This document shows positions 1-11,603 of a DNA stretch of 55,726 nt, piece after piece. The notes under the pieces are model-generated. The model was not told the DNA's origin and searched no databases. It saw only the letters and a list, made by a program, of their open reading frames with translations. Source of the stretch: Obelidium mucronatum. Lineage: Eukaryota; Chytridiomycota; Chytridiomycetes; Chytridiales; Chytriomycetaceae. The stretch spans positions 1-55,726 of the forward strand of contig JAIVFH010000178.1 of assembly GCA_025765595.1 (NCBI GenBank), written 5' to 3'. How positions within the stretch are numbered: position 1 is the stretch's first letter; every line of letters starts with the position of its first letter. The position numbers and the translations under genes are program-made.

Positions 1-1660
1 TGAATTGATCCACTTCGTCGACGCCGGAACGAGAGACATCTTTCTCCCTGACACCTTCCCATAAATCAGCATTAACCGATATTATTTGTAACGCGGGAAC
101 TCTCTTGACTCAACAGACTCAATGGCTTGACGATATCGTTTGCAAAGAGAATAACGAGGAGAAGGACAATCAGGGTTGTACCCGCAAAGAGGGCGAGACT
201 GATTCCGATACTTAAAGGGAGAGATTTGCGGAGGTTTGATGTGGCGGCGGAGACCGTGTCTTGTAAGCGGGCGATGGGACTGAGCCGACAACGACCCAGG
301 ATGGGGATTGGGATTTGGAGGATGCGTCGTTGGCGTAGATTGATAGGGTTTCCAGAGGATCAAGTACGGGATGGATGTTTTCTGGGTCCTTTTGTATGAA
401 AAGTGTGTTGGTGTTTTTGGAGCATGAATCTGTTGAGTGTGTATTTGCAGCATCATTCGCGCCTTTGGCGCGTGAAAAACGCCTACGGCGTGATTTCTTT
501 CACGCCTTCGGCGTGTCTCTTTCGCGCCTTCGGCGCGCCAACACCGCCTTCGGCGGAGTTGTTCCGTTGAATACCGTAAAAGTCGTTGAACCATAACTCC
601 TAGACCTAGTATCAAACCCTTTAAAACTCGAACCCTGAATTTGATTCCACAAGGACTGAGAAAACGCTGGATTTGAAGTATTTGCCCAAGTATAAGGCAG
701 AGTACCTTGAGAAATTTCATCAAAATTAATCCTTGTAGAAGCCAGCATGAAACCATTTGAATCAGTAGTAAAAACAGCGACATTGGAACCGTTGAAAGTA
801 AAAGCAGCCAATCGTTTAGATAATTGGGTAAGACGCGTGTTGATGGAGACGACACCGGCGAGAGAACCGTCTGCTTTGCTGAGAAAAGCCTTGGCAGTGC
901 CAATCATCCAGCCACGACCGAATGCGGAGAGGAAGGGAGGGGTGATTGCAAAAGACGTGTTCGTCGCTTGGTTCTTGACGCCGGCAGTGTACCACGAGCG
1001 GGTGCGTGGGTCGTAGGCGCCTTGGCTCAGGTTGTCGCCGACGCCTGGGTAGCTCTTGTGCAGCCCAGTCTCCTCAAAGCCGATCTGGATAGACAGCACT
1101 TCTGGGTTCAGCTTGTAGGTTGGCCGCAGGAACAGGTCAATGTGGGCGGCCCTGTTGAGCACGTCTGTGGTTGATGCGTTGAGAGTGGGGGCCGTGAAGG
1201 AGCCGTTCGCGGAGGTCGCGTTGTAGTTTGCCAGGAGCCACACGGAGTGAGTCAGGCTGATGCGCGTCGCGGCGAAGCGGTCCGCGCCCGGCGGCGGGAC
1301 CACGGCGGCGTCGAGCGCGGCGTCGGCGGCGTAGAAGCTCGGCTCGGCGGCGGCGGCGTAGTCGGCGCGGAACACGTCGCCGGCGGCGGTGGCGGCGGCC
1401 GTGGCGGCGGCGGCGACGGCGGCGAGCGCGTCGTCGAGCAGCTGCGCGGCGTTCGACACGCCCGCCGCCGCGAGCGCGTCCGCCGTCTGCGCCGTCAGCA
1501 GCGCGTCTGCGGACTTGGCGAGCGCCGCAATCGACCCGCCGACGAACGCGAGCGCGACTACTTCGGCGACCAGCAGCGACGCGAGCGCGCAGAGGGCGAA
1601 CCAGTAGAGCAGGTGGTGCTTGAGCCCCGCATCGTGTTTGGGCGGCCGGAGAATGTTCAT
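1..1660 (-). CDS. Double-Cache membrane sensor protein, partial at its 3' end and with an interrupted frame
   Basis: The start ATG is at 1660-1658, followed by a hydrophobic segment (HHLLYWFALCALASLLVAEV) and an alanine-rich region. An extracellular double-Cache domain follows, with the hallmark YDPRTRSWYTAG near 1000. The family senses small extracellular ligands. A second transmembrane helix (SIGISLALFAGTTLIVLLLV) is encoded at about 145-215, then a HAMP-like linker. The reading frame does not run cleanly. A hairpin cluster at 458-556 brings an in-frame TGA at about 500. One base appears to be missing near 276-278, where WVVVGSV should join IARLQDTVSAATSN. The frame changes again near 90-115 before the window edge. 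No intron with usable GT-AG and phase explains these breaks. The gene is divergent from its intact paralogue at 1875. It is either decaying or carries assembly errors. Domain call good, integrity uncertain. Confidence 0.7.
458..556. repeat. Cluster of five short GC-rich hairpins
   Basis: Five perfect inverted repeats stand head to tail at 458-472, 479-491, 501-515, 523-537 and 544-556. Each has the core GCC-NNN-GGC with a 3-nt loop (TTT, TAC or TTC) and a stem of 5-6 bp. The outer stem pairs differ between copies (CGC/GCG, AC/GT, CAC/GTG, CC/GG), yet pairing is always kept. They lie inside the coding frame of the minus-strand Cache gene and add one stop codon. Confidence 0.9.
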
Positions 1661-1874
1661 TTGTTTGTTTTCTTTTTCTTTTTGTTTTTGTTTTGTTGAT
1701 GTTCTTTTTTGCATGTGCAGTCCAATTGAAAAAAAATTTACTCACCTGAGCCAAGCTCCTCCACCCGCTCCACCTCAGCCCCCGTGTGAAAAAGATAACA
1801 AAAGAACAAGCAACACAAAATTTGCACACAAACACACTCACACACACATATAAACACACACAAGAACATCGTAA
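1661..1874. promoter_or_regulatory. Shared intergenic region of the divergent sensor pair, with a CA-rich tract
   Basis: This 214-bp gap separates the start codons of two double-Cache genes on opposite strands, so it probably holds both promoters. About 1826-1863 is a CA-rich stretch that contains TATAAA-like sequence near 1850 on the plus strand. A good donor (CAG/GTGAGT) on the minus strand near 1745 hints at a 5' UTR intron for the leftward gene, but no partner acceptor is clear. Confidence 0.4.
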
Positions 1875-4800
1875 ATGAAGTTCACACAGCAGATCCTGGC
1901 GCGGCTGGTTGCGCCCATCATCATTGGCTTTCTCCTGATTGGCCTTTGTGCCTTGACCATCTTCTTTGTCAAGGTCCCAGGAGAAATCAACGCCATCCAG
2001 GCGCAACTCGAGGCAAATGAATACTTGAACTTTGGCGGTAATGCCGCTGGAGCCGCAGAGTAAGTGCTTTCTCATTCTCTTGATTCCATACTTAACATCT
2101 TTTGATGATAACAATAGGCTTGTTGACAACACCTTTGCCAACTTTGCTAATCAGATCACAGCAATTGCCACTCAAACGAGAAACGTTCTCGGACTCGACG
2201 GCTCCGCGGAAGACCCACCAGTCCCAACCGCGTCCATTTACCCTTCTTACTTTGCAGGGCAGTTGAACGGCGCCGATCCTCCATTGCCGCCCAATCCTTT
2301 GGACTACTCCGCCTATTTCAATGTCAATACAACCACACTCGCCCAATTCAATGCAATGCAGCCTGATATCACGGCCAACTTGGACAACGTATTCAGAGCA
2401 GCCGTTGTAAATCAACCGCGTATTCGTGGAGTTCAAATCGGGTTCCCTAATGGTGGCTGGAGAGTTTATCCGCTTGTTTACAACCTGGTGGCGTTTAATC
2501 CTTTGGATAACACGTTTTGTAATGGAGAGAATGTTCCAGCCGAGTTTCGCGGTGCTTCAGGTAAGAAATCCCGGATTTACGCCGAAGGCATTGCAACACT
2601 CTGCACTTGTCAAAAAGTTTTTATTAACACATAAATAATGTAGGCTTCAGACCGCAATGTCGTCAGTACTACATTGCTGCTGTTACGGCATATCCGCCTT
2701 CGCAACCAGGACCTGCCAATGGTCTCACCACTCCAGTCTTCACTAAACCATACCCTTCCGCTGTTACGGGCCAGTTACTTGTCTCCGCATCAGTGTCTCT
2801 GTACAAAAACCGAAACTTTTACGGTGTCGTCTCGCTCCAGATTCTGGCTGCCTCGCTTGCCAGCAAATTGGAAAACACTCCTGTTTCTCCCAACGGATAC
2901 ATTTACGTTATTGAGGTTTTTATTTTTAGTTATTATTGACTCATTTCTCACTCTGACACACCTCTTTTTTTTTATTAAGAAAAACGGGAATATCGTGATT
3001 TACCCACAATCCAAAACCAGTCTCGACATTTACAACGCCGACACAACGACATCCATCTCTGCCGTTGAATTCAACAACAACGCAGCATTGACCACCGCGT
3101 TCCTCAACCAAGTTTCAAAACTCAAGGATGCAAACCAAACTGGAACGTTCCAAAAGGGAGATGGTTCTCAATGGACCTTTGCCGCAGCTTCTGTCAAAAC
3201 CACATCTCATATTCTTGTCGTTGTGACTCCCAATTCTGATATCTCGTCGTCGGCGGATAGTATGAAGCGGTCCTATGTCACCTTGTTGGCGACGGCTGTT
3301 ACGATTACTGTCATCTTTACGGCGATTACGGCGTATATTAGTTATAGAGTGACAAACGCGCTGGCTCGCAGGATTATCGATCCTGTTGAGAAGATGGTTG
3401 GGAAATTGAACAACATTGCCCATAACCAGTTGGGCACCGACACAGAGTTTGATGATCAGCCTTTGTTGTCCAAAGAGTTGAATAATGTGAATGATAATCT
3501 GAAGAACCTCTTGGTGAGTTTTTTGCTTGCTTGCTTTTTTTTTTTTTTTTTTTTTTTTTGGGAACAATGTTTTTGTTGATGCGCCTCTTTCTTTTTTTAA
3601 GACTGCGGTTCGGTTCGGAAACAATGCTTATTATGCAGACGACCTCATATTGGCTCTTGAAAACTATCTTGCTGCGGAAAAATTGATGATTCAGTTAAAA
3701 AACGAACGCGGTGAGGGTGTCTGTGCTAATAACCTTGGAAACGTGTATCGCCGAATCGAAGGTCGTTTTGATGACGCTGTGGCCGCATACAATCGAGCTT
3801 ATGGAATTGGTAAAAAAAAGCACTTACTCTTGCGTGTTGATTAAAAAACCCCCATTCCCCCCTCCCCACAACAACAGCAAACAATATGTTAAATGCGCCA
3901 AACAACAGCGATGAAACCCGATTTGCTCTCCGCACTGTTCTAGCCAATCGTTTAAACAACATGGGGGTCATGTGGAAAGAACACCGGGTGGACGGTCGAC
4001 TATTAGCCAAAGACGCAGAGCAAGCCAAGTCATTCTTGGAATGGAGTCTCTCTCTCCACAGACAAAACGACAATATAGAAGGAATCGCTCAAGTCTCTGG
4101 AAACTTGGGACAATTGTGTTTGGATCAAGAGAACATTGACCAAGCAGCTGTACTCATCACAGAGGCCTTTAACATGGTTCGAGATCGTGGCGACAACTCT
4201 GTAGCGTATCAGTATGCGTGTTTCAATATGGGGCTTCTGTGTGAAGCGCAGCACAAATACGTTGAGGCTGTTACTTACTACATGTACGTTCTCAACAAGT
4301 TCAATGTTGTGGTCACGTCCATCCGAAAGCTTGTCTTGAAGCACTTGATTTCTCTTTTCGAAGAAACTGATTTAAAGAAGGGGCTAAATCGTCCTGATTT
4401 GGCTGCGTCGTTACGAAAGACTGCTGAGCCAGTGTTTGGAAGCCTGGAAGGCACTGGTGGTGCTGCTGCTGCAGGTCCAAAGACATTTACCATGCTGAAT
4501 TCTTTGGCAGGTCCGAAAAATGTCACGTTTCTGTTGGATACATCAGGTTTAACAATACCAAAGAAAACCCCTTCCGAACGCGTTTGTCTAACTATTTTTT
4601 TTTGTTAACTTTCTCCTTTCAGGTTCAATGAGTGGACAGTTCATCATCACATGCCGTGCATCCATCACAGACATCATCAACACCAATTGCACAACCCGCG
4701 ACACAATCTCGTTGATCAAATTCGACCATGCATACGAACCCGTCTTCACTGAAATGACGAAAGCGTCCGAAAAAGACCATCAGAAAATGCTGCAATTTGT

Positions 4801-5185
4801 TGAACAGAATACTCACCCTCGAGGTGGAACTGCTTTCTACGATGCCCTGGCTAGAACTTTGGAAAACGTTGCGGAATCTTCAAAGGCGAAAGGAGACAAG
4901 TGGATTATTGGGTTGACGGATGGTGCGGATGGTAGTCCCAACAAAAATCAATCGATGCTCATAATTCAGTCGGTGCTGCATAAGAATAGGGATATTGGAC
5001 TGCTTGTGATTACGGTGGGAGAGTTGTATACTGAACAGGAGATTCGTACGATGGTGGCTTGGGCTGGGCAGAATAAGGGAATGTTGATTCGCTCTGAAGC
5101 AAACGCTGGGGGAATCAGGGATGCTTTTGGAAGAGCTGTCCGGATTATGGAAGGGAGGGGGGATGTAAATGTGGAAACGTTGTAG
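1875..5185 (+). CDS. Transmembrane double-Cache / TPR / VWA sensor protein
   Basis: Seven exons join in phase: 1875-2059, 2118-2560, 2644-2915, 2980-3513, 3602-3809, 3878-4546 and 4623-5185, giving about 957 residues. A signal-anchor helix (residues about 10-33) and a second helix near 398-422 flank an extracellular double-Cache domain. The cytosolic side has a HAMP-like linker, then TPR-like helices with LGNVYRRIEGRFDDAVAAYN and GNLGQLCLDQENIDQAA, and a C-terminal VWA domain. The VWA begins KNVTFLLDTSGSMSG, a complete MIDAS motif (DxSxS) that normally binds a divalent metal; GGTAFYDAL and LTDGADG supply its other metal-site loops. Family knowledge suggests ligand sensing outside and protein assembly inside; no enzymatic output domain is present. 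The intron at 4547-4622 splits the MIDAS motif. Start chosen as the first ATG before the signal anchor. Confidence 0.85.
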
Positions 5186-5286
5186 ATTTAACCTGATTTT
5201 CCAAAACAAAAAAAAAAAAAAAAGTCTTCTCAGCCGCATAAATATTCAAATATTCTAAGATTTAATTCCATGAAGACCATATATAC

Positions 5287-7166
5287 TTATTTCGGATCAT
5301 TAGCCTGACACCATTCAGTTTCATATTTCGCCTCAGTCCAAAACTTCCGACACGTTGCGGAATACCCAAAAGGAAACCAATACCCACGTTCCCCTTCCAA
5401 AACTCGCGCAGCCGCTTGCATAAGCCGATCCACTTTATTCCTACACGTCCAATGCATCCGAGCCCGTTTGAAAGCTTCTCGAGCCATCCACTCCAACTTG
5501 GCCTTATCCTGTAAATACTCTTGAAGAATAGAGTTGATTTGATCTACACTCATTTTGACGTTGAGTGGAATCACGACATCCTTGAATAAGTCTTCCATTT
5601 CGAGGGGGATATCAGAGGCTACAACGCATCCGGACATGAAGCTTTCTTGGAATTTTCTCACTGCTTTTCTGACAATGGAGGAATCAAATACGCAGATTTG
5701 GGTTGTTGCGAGGACTCTTGCCCAGTCTTGTTGGTTCTTCCTCTATACAATAAAAACAACGAAAAAAAATAGATGTCTGTCAACTATTTCCATTCATTTT
5801 CTTCCTTGATTTTTTTTAAATCTTTTTTGTACACTCACATGATGTGCAACGTCGGGATCATGAGGATCAAAGACCCCAAGACTATTCCCGGGACCAGTAG
5901 AAGCATTATTCCAACCCTCCACCGATGTCGTTTCCGATTTCTGCTTTTCCTTTGTATTGTCGTTTGTGTTGATTGTGTTTCCAACATGTTGATAAATAAC
6001 TGCATTCTGGATCTTGCCAGACTTGATTGCATTCCAGATTTTATACCGTAACGGGTACAACTCTTTCCGGTGGTTTCCGATTAACCGAATACTAACTGGC
6101 CGTGATTCTGCCCAAGTCTGCTGCTGTCGTTGAGTGGAGGGGATAGGGTGGAGGATTTCCTCATCTGCGCAATCAGGACTGTGGAAAAAGAAAGGCATTG
6201 GCTGTATTAAACTGTGGCGCTCCGTTTCGTTTAGGTTCTGGTACATTTTTTTGACGCGTTTTGATTCATGGGATTTCCATTGGTTGGGGCGGGAGAATTC
6301 CATGATGAGACCGGCGTAACGGTATGTAATGGCGTCGGCGTGGGATGGATATACTTCTGGATTTAGGCAGGCGTGTTGGTGGCAGTCGGCTATTTTTTTT
6401 TCGTTAGACATGCATGGTTGTGTAGAGTTAAGAGAAAAACTTGAAATCACCAGTTCCGTGAACCACAACGGCGGTTGGAGATGTGACGTTATAATGTCGC
6501 GTTTTCGTGTAAATTATATCGAATTGGATATTTGGAAATGCTCGCAGGATATTCTCTCTTGCTGATATTTTCTCGTTATACATGGCCCATCCAGGGCCCC
6601 AGAGTCGAACAGAAATTTGAGGATGACTTGATGCAGCTTTAATCTGTACTGAACAAAAAAAATTTGTGTGTACGTGAGCGTGTTGGTGGATGTGGTTTGT
6701 TGGGCAAAAAAAAAAAAACCTCATCGTAAAAATACCGATCCGTTTTCGTCAAGTAATCATTACGGTTCCCAAAGTACAATACATTCAGATGCGTGCTTTT
6801 TTCCTTCCGTTTCTTTCCTAGATCCCATTTCCCCTTGGTTGTTGTACTCCTTTTCCGATCGAGTAAGAATACGTTTGGTATAGGGCCAAATTCGTAATCG
6901 AACGCGCACTTCCCGCCATTCAAAAAACAGTTGCTGATTGCATCAATAGACGAATGAATTGTTTGGGTTCCTTTGTCCTGGAGTTCAGTTTCGCTTCCAT
7001 CTGATTGTGCAATAGGAATCAGCCTGTCAAGTCCAGGATGAAGTCCTTTTCCAACAAGGAAGCCAACACTCGTCAACAAAGCGATGAAAACCAATGCGAT
7101 TATGGTTGTTTTAATCGAATTCAGAGACGACCGCGAATGTGGCTCTTGGTTTTGTGGTGGAATCAT
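5287..7166 (-). CDS. Type II membrane glycosyltransferase-like protein (copy A)
   Basis: Four exons on the minus strand: 7166-6720, 6643-6451, 6389-5839 and 5742-5287, all in phase, about 548 residues. A short cytosolic N-terminus precedes one transmembrane helix (TTIIALVFIALLTSVGFLVG), as in Golgi type II enzymes. The luminal part has RLWGPGW, a conserved HADAITYRYAGLIMEF block, FHSPDCADEE, and a C-terminal FQESFMSGCVVASDIPLEM segment. That segment resembles the nucleotide-sugar site of exostosin/GT-B glycosyltransferases (xFxESxxxGCVPVxxD). It is a tandem paralogue of the gene at 7276-9060. It carries one extra intron (6450-6390, 61 nt) inside the HGT-DCH motif, which is continuous in the paralogue. 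The sugar donor and acceptor cannot be inferred. Exon joins rest on phase and on alignment to the paralogue. Confidence 0.65.
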
Positions 7167-7275
7167 GATTATTATTCTTTTAAATAATTAAATTTGTCCA
7201 GTTTATTAATCACGCATGCCAACTTGAAAAAGAAAGAAATAGAATGAGCCTGAGAGTGTGTTTGGAATAGTGGTG

Positions 7276-9060
7276 CTAGGCTTTACGACACCATTCGGTT
7301 GTATACTGGGATTCTTCTCCAAACCGCCTGCACGTCGCCTTGTATCCAAATGGAAACCAGTATCCCCTCTCGCCCTCTACAACCATTTCAGCAGCTTGAA
7401 TTAACCGATCCACTTTGTTCCGACAGGTCCAATGCATTCTTGCGCGTTTAAATGCCTCCATTGCCATCCACGCCAAACGCTCCTTATCCCGTAAGTACCC
7501 TTGCAACACGTTATTGATGTCTTCTGCCGTCATATCTGGCCGTAATGGAATGACAACGTTTTGGAACATTGATTCCATTTCTAAAGGAATGTCTGCTGCA
7601 ACCACGCAGCCCGACATGAAGCTTTCTTGGAATTTTCGAATGGCTTTACGAACAATTGAAGAATCAAAGACGCAGATTTGAGTTGTGGCAAGTACTTTGG
7701 ACCATTCTTGTTGATTTCTCCTCTAAGGAACCACAGTTAAAACGAAAATCCAAAAATCCAAAATCCAAAAAAAAAATGATCTTACATGATGAGAAACATC
7801 TGGATCAAACCTGTCGTATACTCCTATTTCTCGGGAATTCATGCCTTCATTCTTTTTGTCGCTCGATTGTCCCAACGACTGGTCTAAAACGTATCCTACA
7901 TGTTCATACACTTCTGCATTGATGATTTGCTTTCTCAATATTCCATCTCTCACTTTCGCTCTGATAGGATATAACGAGTCCTTTGTATTTCCAATCAAGC
8001 GAATCAAATGAGGTCGCGTGTCCTCCCACCTCTTTTCACTAAGCCATTGCCACAAACTAGATCCCTCATGAATAGGATGGAGAAGATTTTCATCGGCACA
8101 ATCAGGAGAATGGAAAAAGAAGGGCATCGGTTGCTGCAATCCTGTCTGTTCAGATTCGTTCAAGAACAGGTATTTTTTGGCGATACGTTTCGCTTCTCGC
8201 TGTTTCCACTGCTCAGGTCTTCCGAATTCCATGATAAGTCCTGCGTATCTCCAAGTGATTGCATCGGCATGCGTTGGATAATAGGCACTGCGTATGCATT
8301 TGTGGTTGTGGCAGTCCCCGGTTCCATGTACTACAACGGCAGTATTAGAAGTAACATTTCTGTGCCACGTTTTTGTGTATATTATATCGAATTGAATGTC
8401 TGGGAAGGCTGAAATAATGTTTTCAGTTGGACTGAGTTTTTTGTTGTATCCTTTCCAGCCTGGACCCCAAAGACGAACGGTCAGCTTCGGATGACTCGCG
8501 GCGGCATTCACCTTTTTGTTTTATTATGTTTAATTTTTGATTTAATTGGGGGATGTCTGATGGCAGTAGAAGGGAGTTTCATCAAATACCTCATCATAGA
8601 AATAGCGGTCCATCTTTTCCATATATTCTCTCCGCTCGTTGAAATAAAGTACATTCAATTTCCGCGTGGACTCATCCATGTCAAGTTCTTCTTCGTTCTC
8701 GCGTATTAGAGCCCATCCAGAATGTGTCCTGATTCGTGGCTTGAGCAGCGGACTGCTACCCGACAAGCGCGTTTCGTCCCACTCATAGTCGAAAACGCAA
8801 GATGAATCAAGACCAAAGAAACAGCGACGAAGATGAATTTCTTTTACAGAAAGTAAAAGAGTGGGGTGGTGGGAACTCGAATAGCCGAGTTTGACTAGAA
8901 GAAGGACACCGAGCGCCAAGCCAAGGATTAGGGCAACTAGAAGAAATCGAGTATTTGCTCTCATTTTTAGTTTGAAGGTGGTGAGCATTTCTTTTCGAGT
9001 TTGTTTCGATTGCTGGGCAGATTGCTGGGGCCGCTCTCGAGCTGACAAATCGCTGATCAT
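7276..9060 (-). CDS. Type II membrane glycosyltransferase-like protein (copy B)
   Basis: Three exons: 9060-8590, 8511-7786 and 7722-7276, giving about 547 residues. A basic N-terminus is followed by one membrane helix (FLLVALILGLALGVLLLVKL). The rest parallels copy A: LNVLYFNERREYMEKMDRYF, RLWGPGWKGYNKKLS, VVVHGTGDCHNH, THADAITWRYAGLIMEF, FHSPDCADENLLHP, and FQESFMSGCVVAADIPLEM near the C-terminus. The last block has the look of a GT-B/exostosin nucleotide-sugar site. The gap to copy A is about 110 bp and both read leftward, so they arose by tandem duplication. The first ATG in frame is used; a second Met 24 codons later would still leave the helix. Same family uncertainty as copy A. Confidence 0.65.
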
Positions 9061-9300
9061 TCAAACTCTTCTCCGATATCATGAATTTTATGGACGGTGG
9101 TATCGCTTTGCTATCGTTGATGCCGTCACAGATCAGCACTAGGTAAATGGTTCGGTTTCTCCTCAAATCCACGATCAGTCGATCACTCGCTGGGAGTCAG
9201 CTCTGTTGATCACAGCGACTACATGAGGCAATAATCCTGCTTCACTTGTGCTTTGATTCATTGAATAAACAAGATTATTATTTCTTTTTCTCATTCAACA

Positions 9301-11395
9301 ATGTCTCTCGCTGACTTCTCTGCGCTCCTCACGAATCCGGACCAGTTCGGCGTAAGCGCTTCCCGCCCGCCGCGCCAAAGCAACTAACGCATTTGCAAAC
9401 AGACGGCCGTGTTCGAGCAGCTGCGGCAGCTGGGCGATCCGCTTGCCGCCGAAGACGCCACGGCGCTGGCGCTCTTCATGCTCGAACTGTACAAGAACGA
9501 CACGCCGCGCGAGAAGGCCGAGGCGGAAATGGCCGACAGTGAGTGTGTTTTGTTTGGATTGCGCGGCTAAGTTAATTCTTTGTTTTGTTTTTGTTTGTTG
9601 TTGTGTGCGCAGTGCTGACAAGCGCGGGCGCCTTCACCGCGTGGGTGTACGAGTACCTCGATGGCGAGAAGCGGAAGATGGGCGCTGGTTTGTTGCTGCG
9701 GCGGTGCGGGCGCTGGCTGCTCACGTTTTCATTCTAGCAAACACCAAGAAACGAACTGCGCCTGACTCGGAACCGGAGGCTTCGGGCGAATCAAAGGCGC
9801 AGAAGGACTTCAAAGTGAAAAAGATCGTGTGGGAAGATCCGGCACCAGCCCCACCGAAAAAGGAGAAACCTGTTGCTGCTCCACCAGCAAAACGAGTTGC
9901 TCTTGACTCAGAAGAACAAAAGAAGCTGCGAATGGCGCGATTTGGGATCGTGGAAGAAGAAAAGAAGTCTGTTTCACAGCCAAAGCAAACTAGTGTTGGA
10001 ATTGTTGGACGGGGTTCTGGAAGTGCAACTAGCGTTCCGGCAGTCCGACCCGGAATTGCTGCAAGACTGGGTCCGCAACCTTCATCTGGAAGTGGAAAGG
10101 GAGACGATGGTGATCATGTTCACCACAACCAACAGAACCACAGTGTCCCACAACCTCCTCACCAATCGAACCAGTATTCTACCAGTCAAAATCAAAATCA
10201 AAATCAAAATCTCTCCAATGAGCGCAACCAATTCCAACAACCACAAAATAGTTTTGGAGGTCAGCAGCAGCAATGGAGTAACCACAATCAAAACAATGGA
10301 TTCCGTCAAAACAGCAACTTCAACAACTTCAACAACGGCAACTTCAATAACAACCATGGATTCCAGAATCAACAACGGCATGATAACTTTCAACGCAGCG
10401 GAGTGCATCAACTTCAACAGGGGATGATGCCCACTGTTCCTAACGGATTCTTTATGGACTCATATGGCAACTTGGTGCCCACCATGAATGTCGGTCAAAA
10501 TATGGGTGGAGGTCGCGGAGGGTTTGGGATGCAACAACGAGGGCGGGGAGGGTTTTCTGGATACAACAATAACAACCAAAGCTTCCGTGGAAACTTCAAC
10601 GGTGGTTTGAGAGGTGGGTTCAGGGGAGCCAGCAATGCTATGGGTGGAACAAGGCCGGCGTTCAACAATCACCAAGAACATCAACTCCCCACAAACCCAA
10701 ATTCTGCAGAAGATCCATCTGCAACATCTGGTGGAGAAGAAGGCCAACCAACAGGTCCTTCACTTGCTGAATCTGAAGACGGTGGGGCCGAGATTGTTAT
10801 TGATGCGGCGCCATCTGGCGAAGGGACAAGTGCCCCGGCGGCTGGTATTCCAGCGGCATCTTTTGCTGGTGGTTATCAGCAGCAACAAGCCTTTCAACAA
10901 CAGCAACAGCAACCGGCCCCATGTCGGTTTGGTGCTGGTTGCACGCGATACGGTTGTATCTTCCTTCACCCGTGGGACGCACAAGTGCAAACCCAACAAC
11001 AACGGCAATGTAGATTTTGGCCAAACTGTATAAATCCTGTGTGTCCATTCTTCCACCCTGGTCCCACGACCCCTGCAGGCGCTGCTACTGATATTTCTTC
11101 AGTCCCATGCAAATTCGACGGCTACTGTACGAAACCAGGATGCCCATTCAAGCATTCTAAATCCAAGACTGCTGTTTTCAACGGCGCTGCAAATTCGCAT
11201 ATTAGCGAAAGGGCTTTTGCAGCGGACGAAGCCGAAAAGGTTCTTCCAGAGGGAGTTGTTGATTCTAAAGCAACCCCTGCCGTTGCTGGCGCCGGCGACT
11301 CTGCTGTCGCAACGGAAAGTTCAAGCGAAAGTAAAATCACGGCTGTGATTGTTGGGGGAGAAGAAGAGTTGATTGATGAGGATGCTTTACTGTGA
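9301..11395 (+). CDS. Nab2/ZC3H14-like poly(A) RNA-binding zinc-finger protein
   Basis: Four exons: 9301-9351, 9403-9538, 9613-9687 and 9738-11395, about 639 residues. The N-terminal 90 residues are helical and may be the PWI-like domain of Nab2. A KKLRMARFGI motif and Asn/Gln-rich and RGG-like low-complexity sequence follow. The C-terminus holds three Nab2-type fingers, all C-x5-C-x4-C-x3-H: CRFGAGCTRYGCIFLH, CRFWPNCINPVCPFFH and CKFDGYCTKPGCPFKH. In known members such fingers bind adenosine-rich RNA and control poly(A) tail length and mRNA export from the nucleus. The acidic tail ends EEELIDEDALL. Exons 1-3 are very GC-rich while the last exon is AT-richer. Nab2 family is the best call; the number of fingers (three) matches the minimal poly(A)-binding set. 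Confidence 0.75.
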
Positions 11396-11603
11396 TTGTG
11401 TTTTTTTTATTCCACGCATAAAATAAAAGTGGAGGGAAAGTATTGAGGGGGGAAAATAGGCGTTGCTCTTGAGAGTTAGCCAAACAATAATTTGATGTTC
11501 CTTTGTAAACTTTTTTGTTTTTGGTTGTTTTTTGATTTGAGTCTCGTTCTGATTGGTGGCGTTGGAAAAGAGTTGTTGAATACAATGGCAACAAAAATGA
11601 ACA

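Noticed and set aside
458..556. CRISPR array or UUCG tetraloop cluster
   Set aside because: The units are palindromes with unequal stems and no constant repeat-spacer layout; the loops are three bases, since extending to C(UUCG)G breaks the stem.
82..903. 273-codon open frame on the minus strand
   Set aside because: It is a frame shadow of the Cache gene; the product is Leu/Arg-rich without family features.
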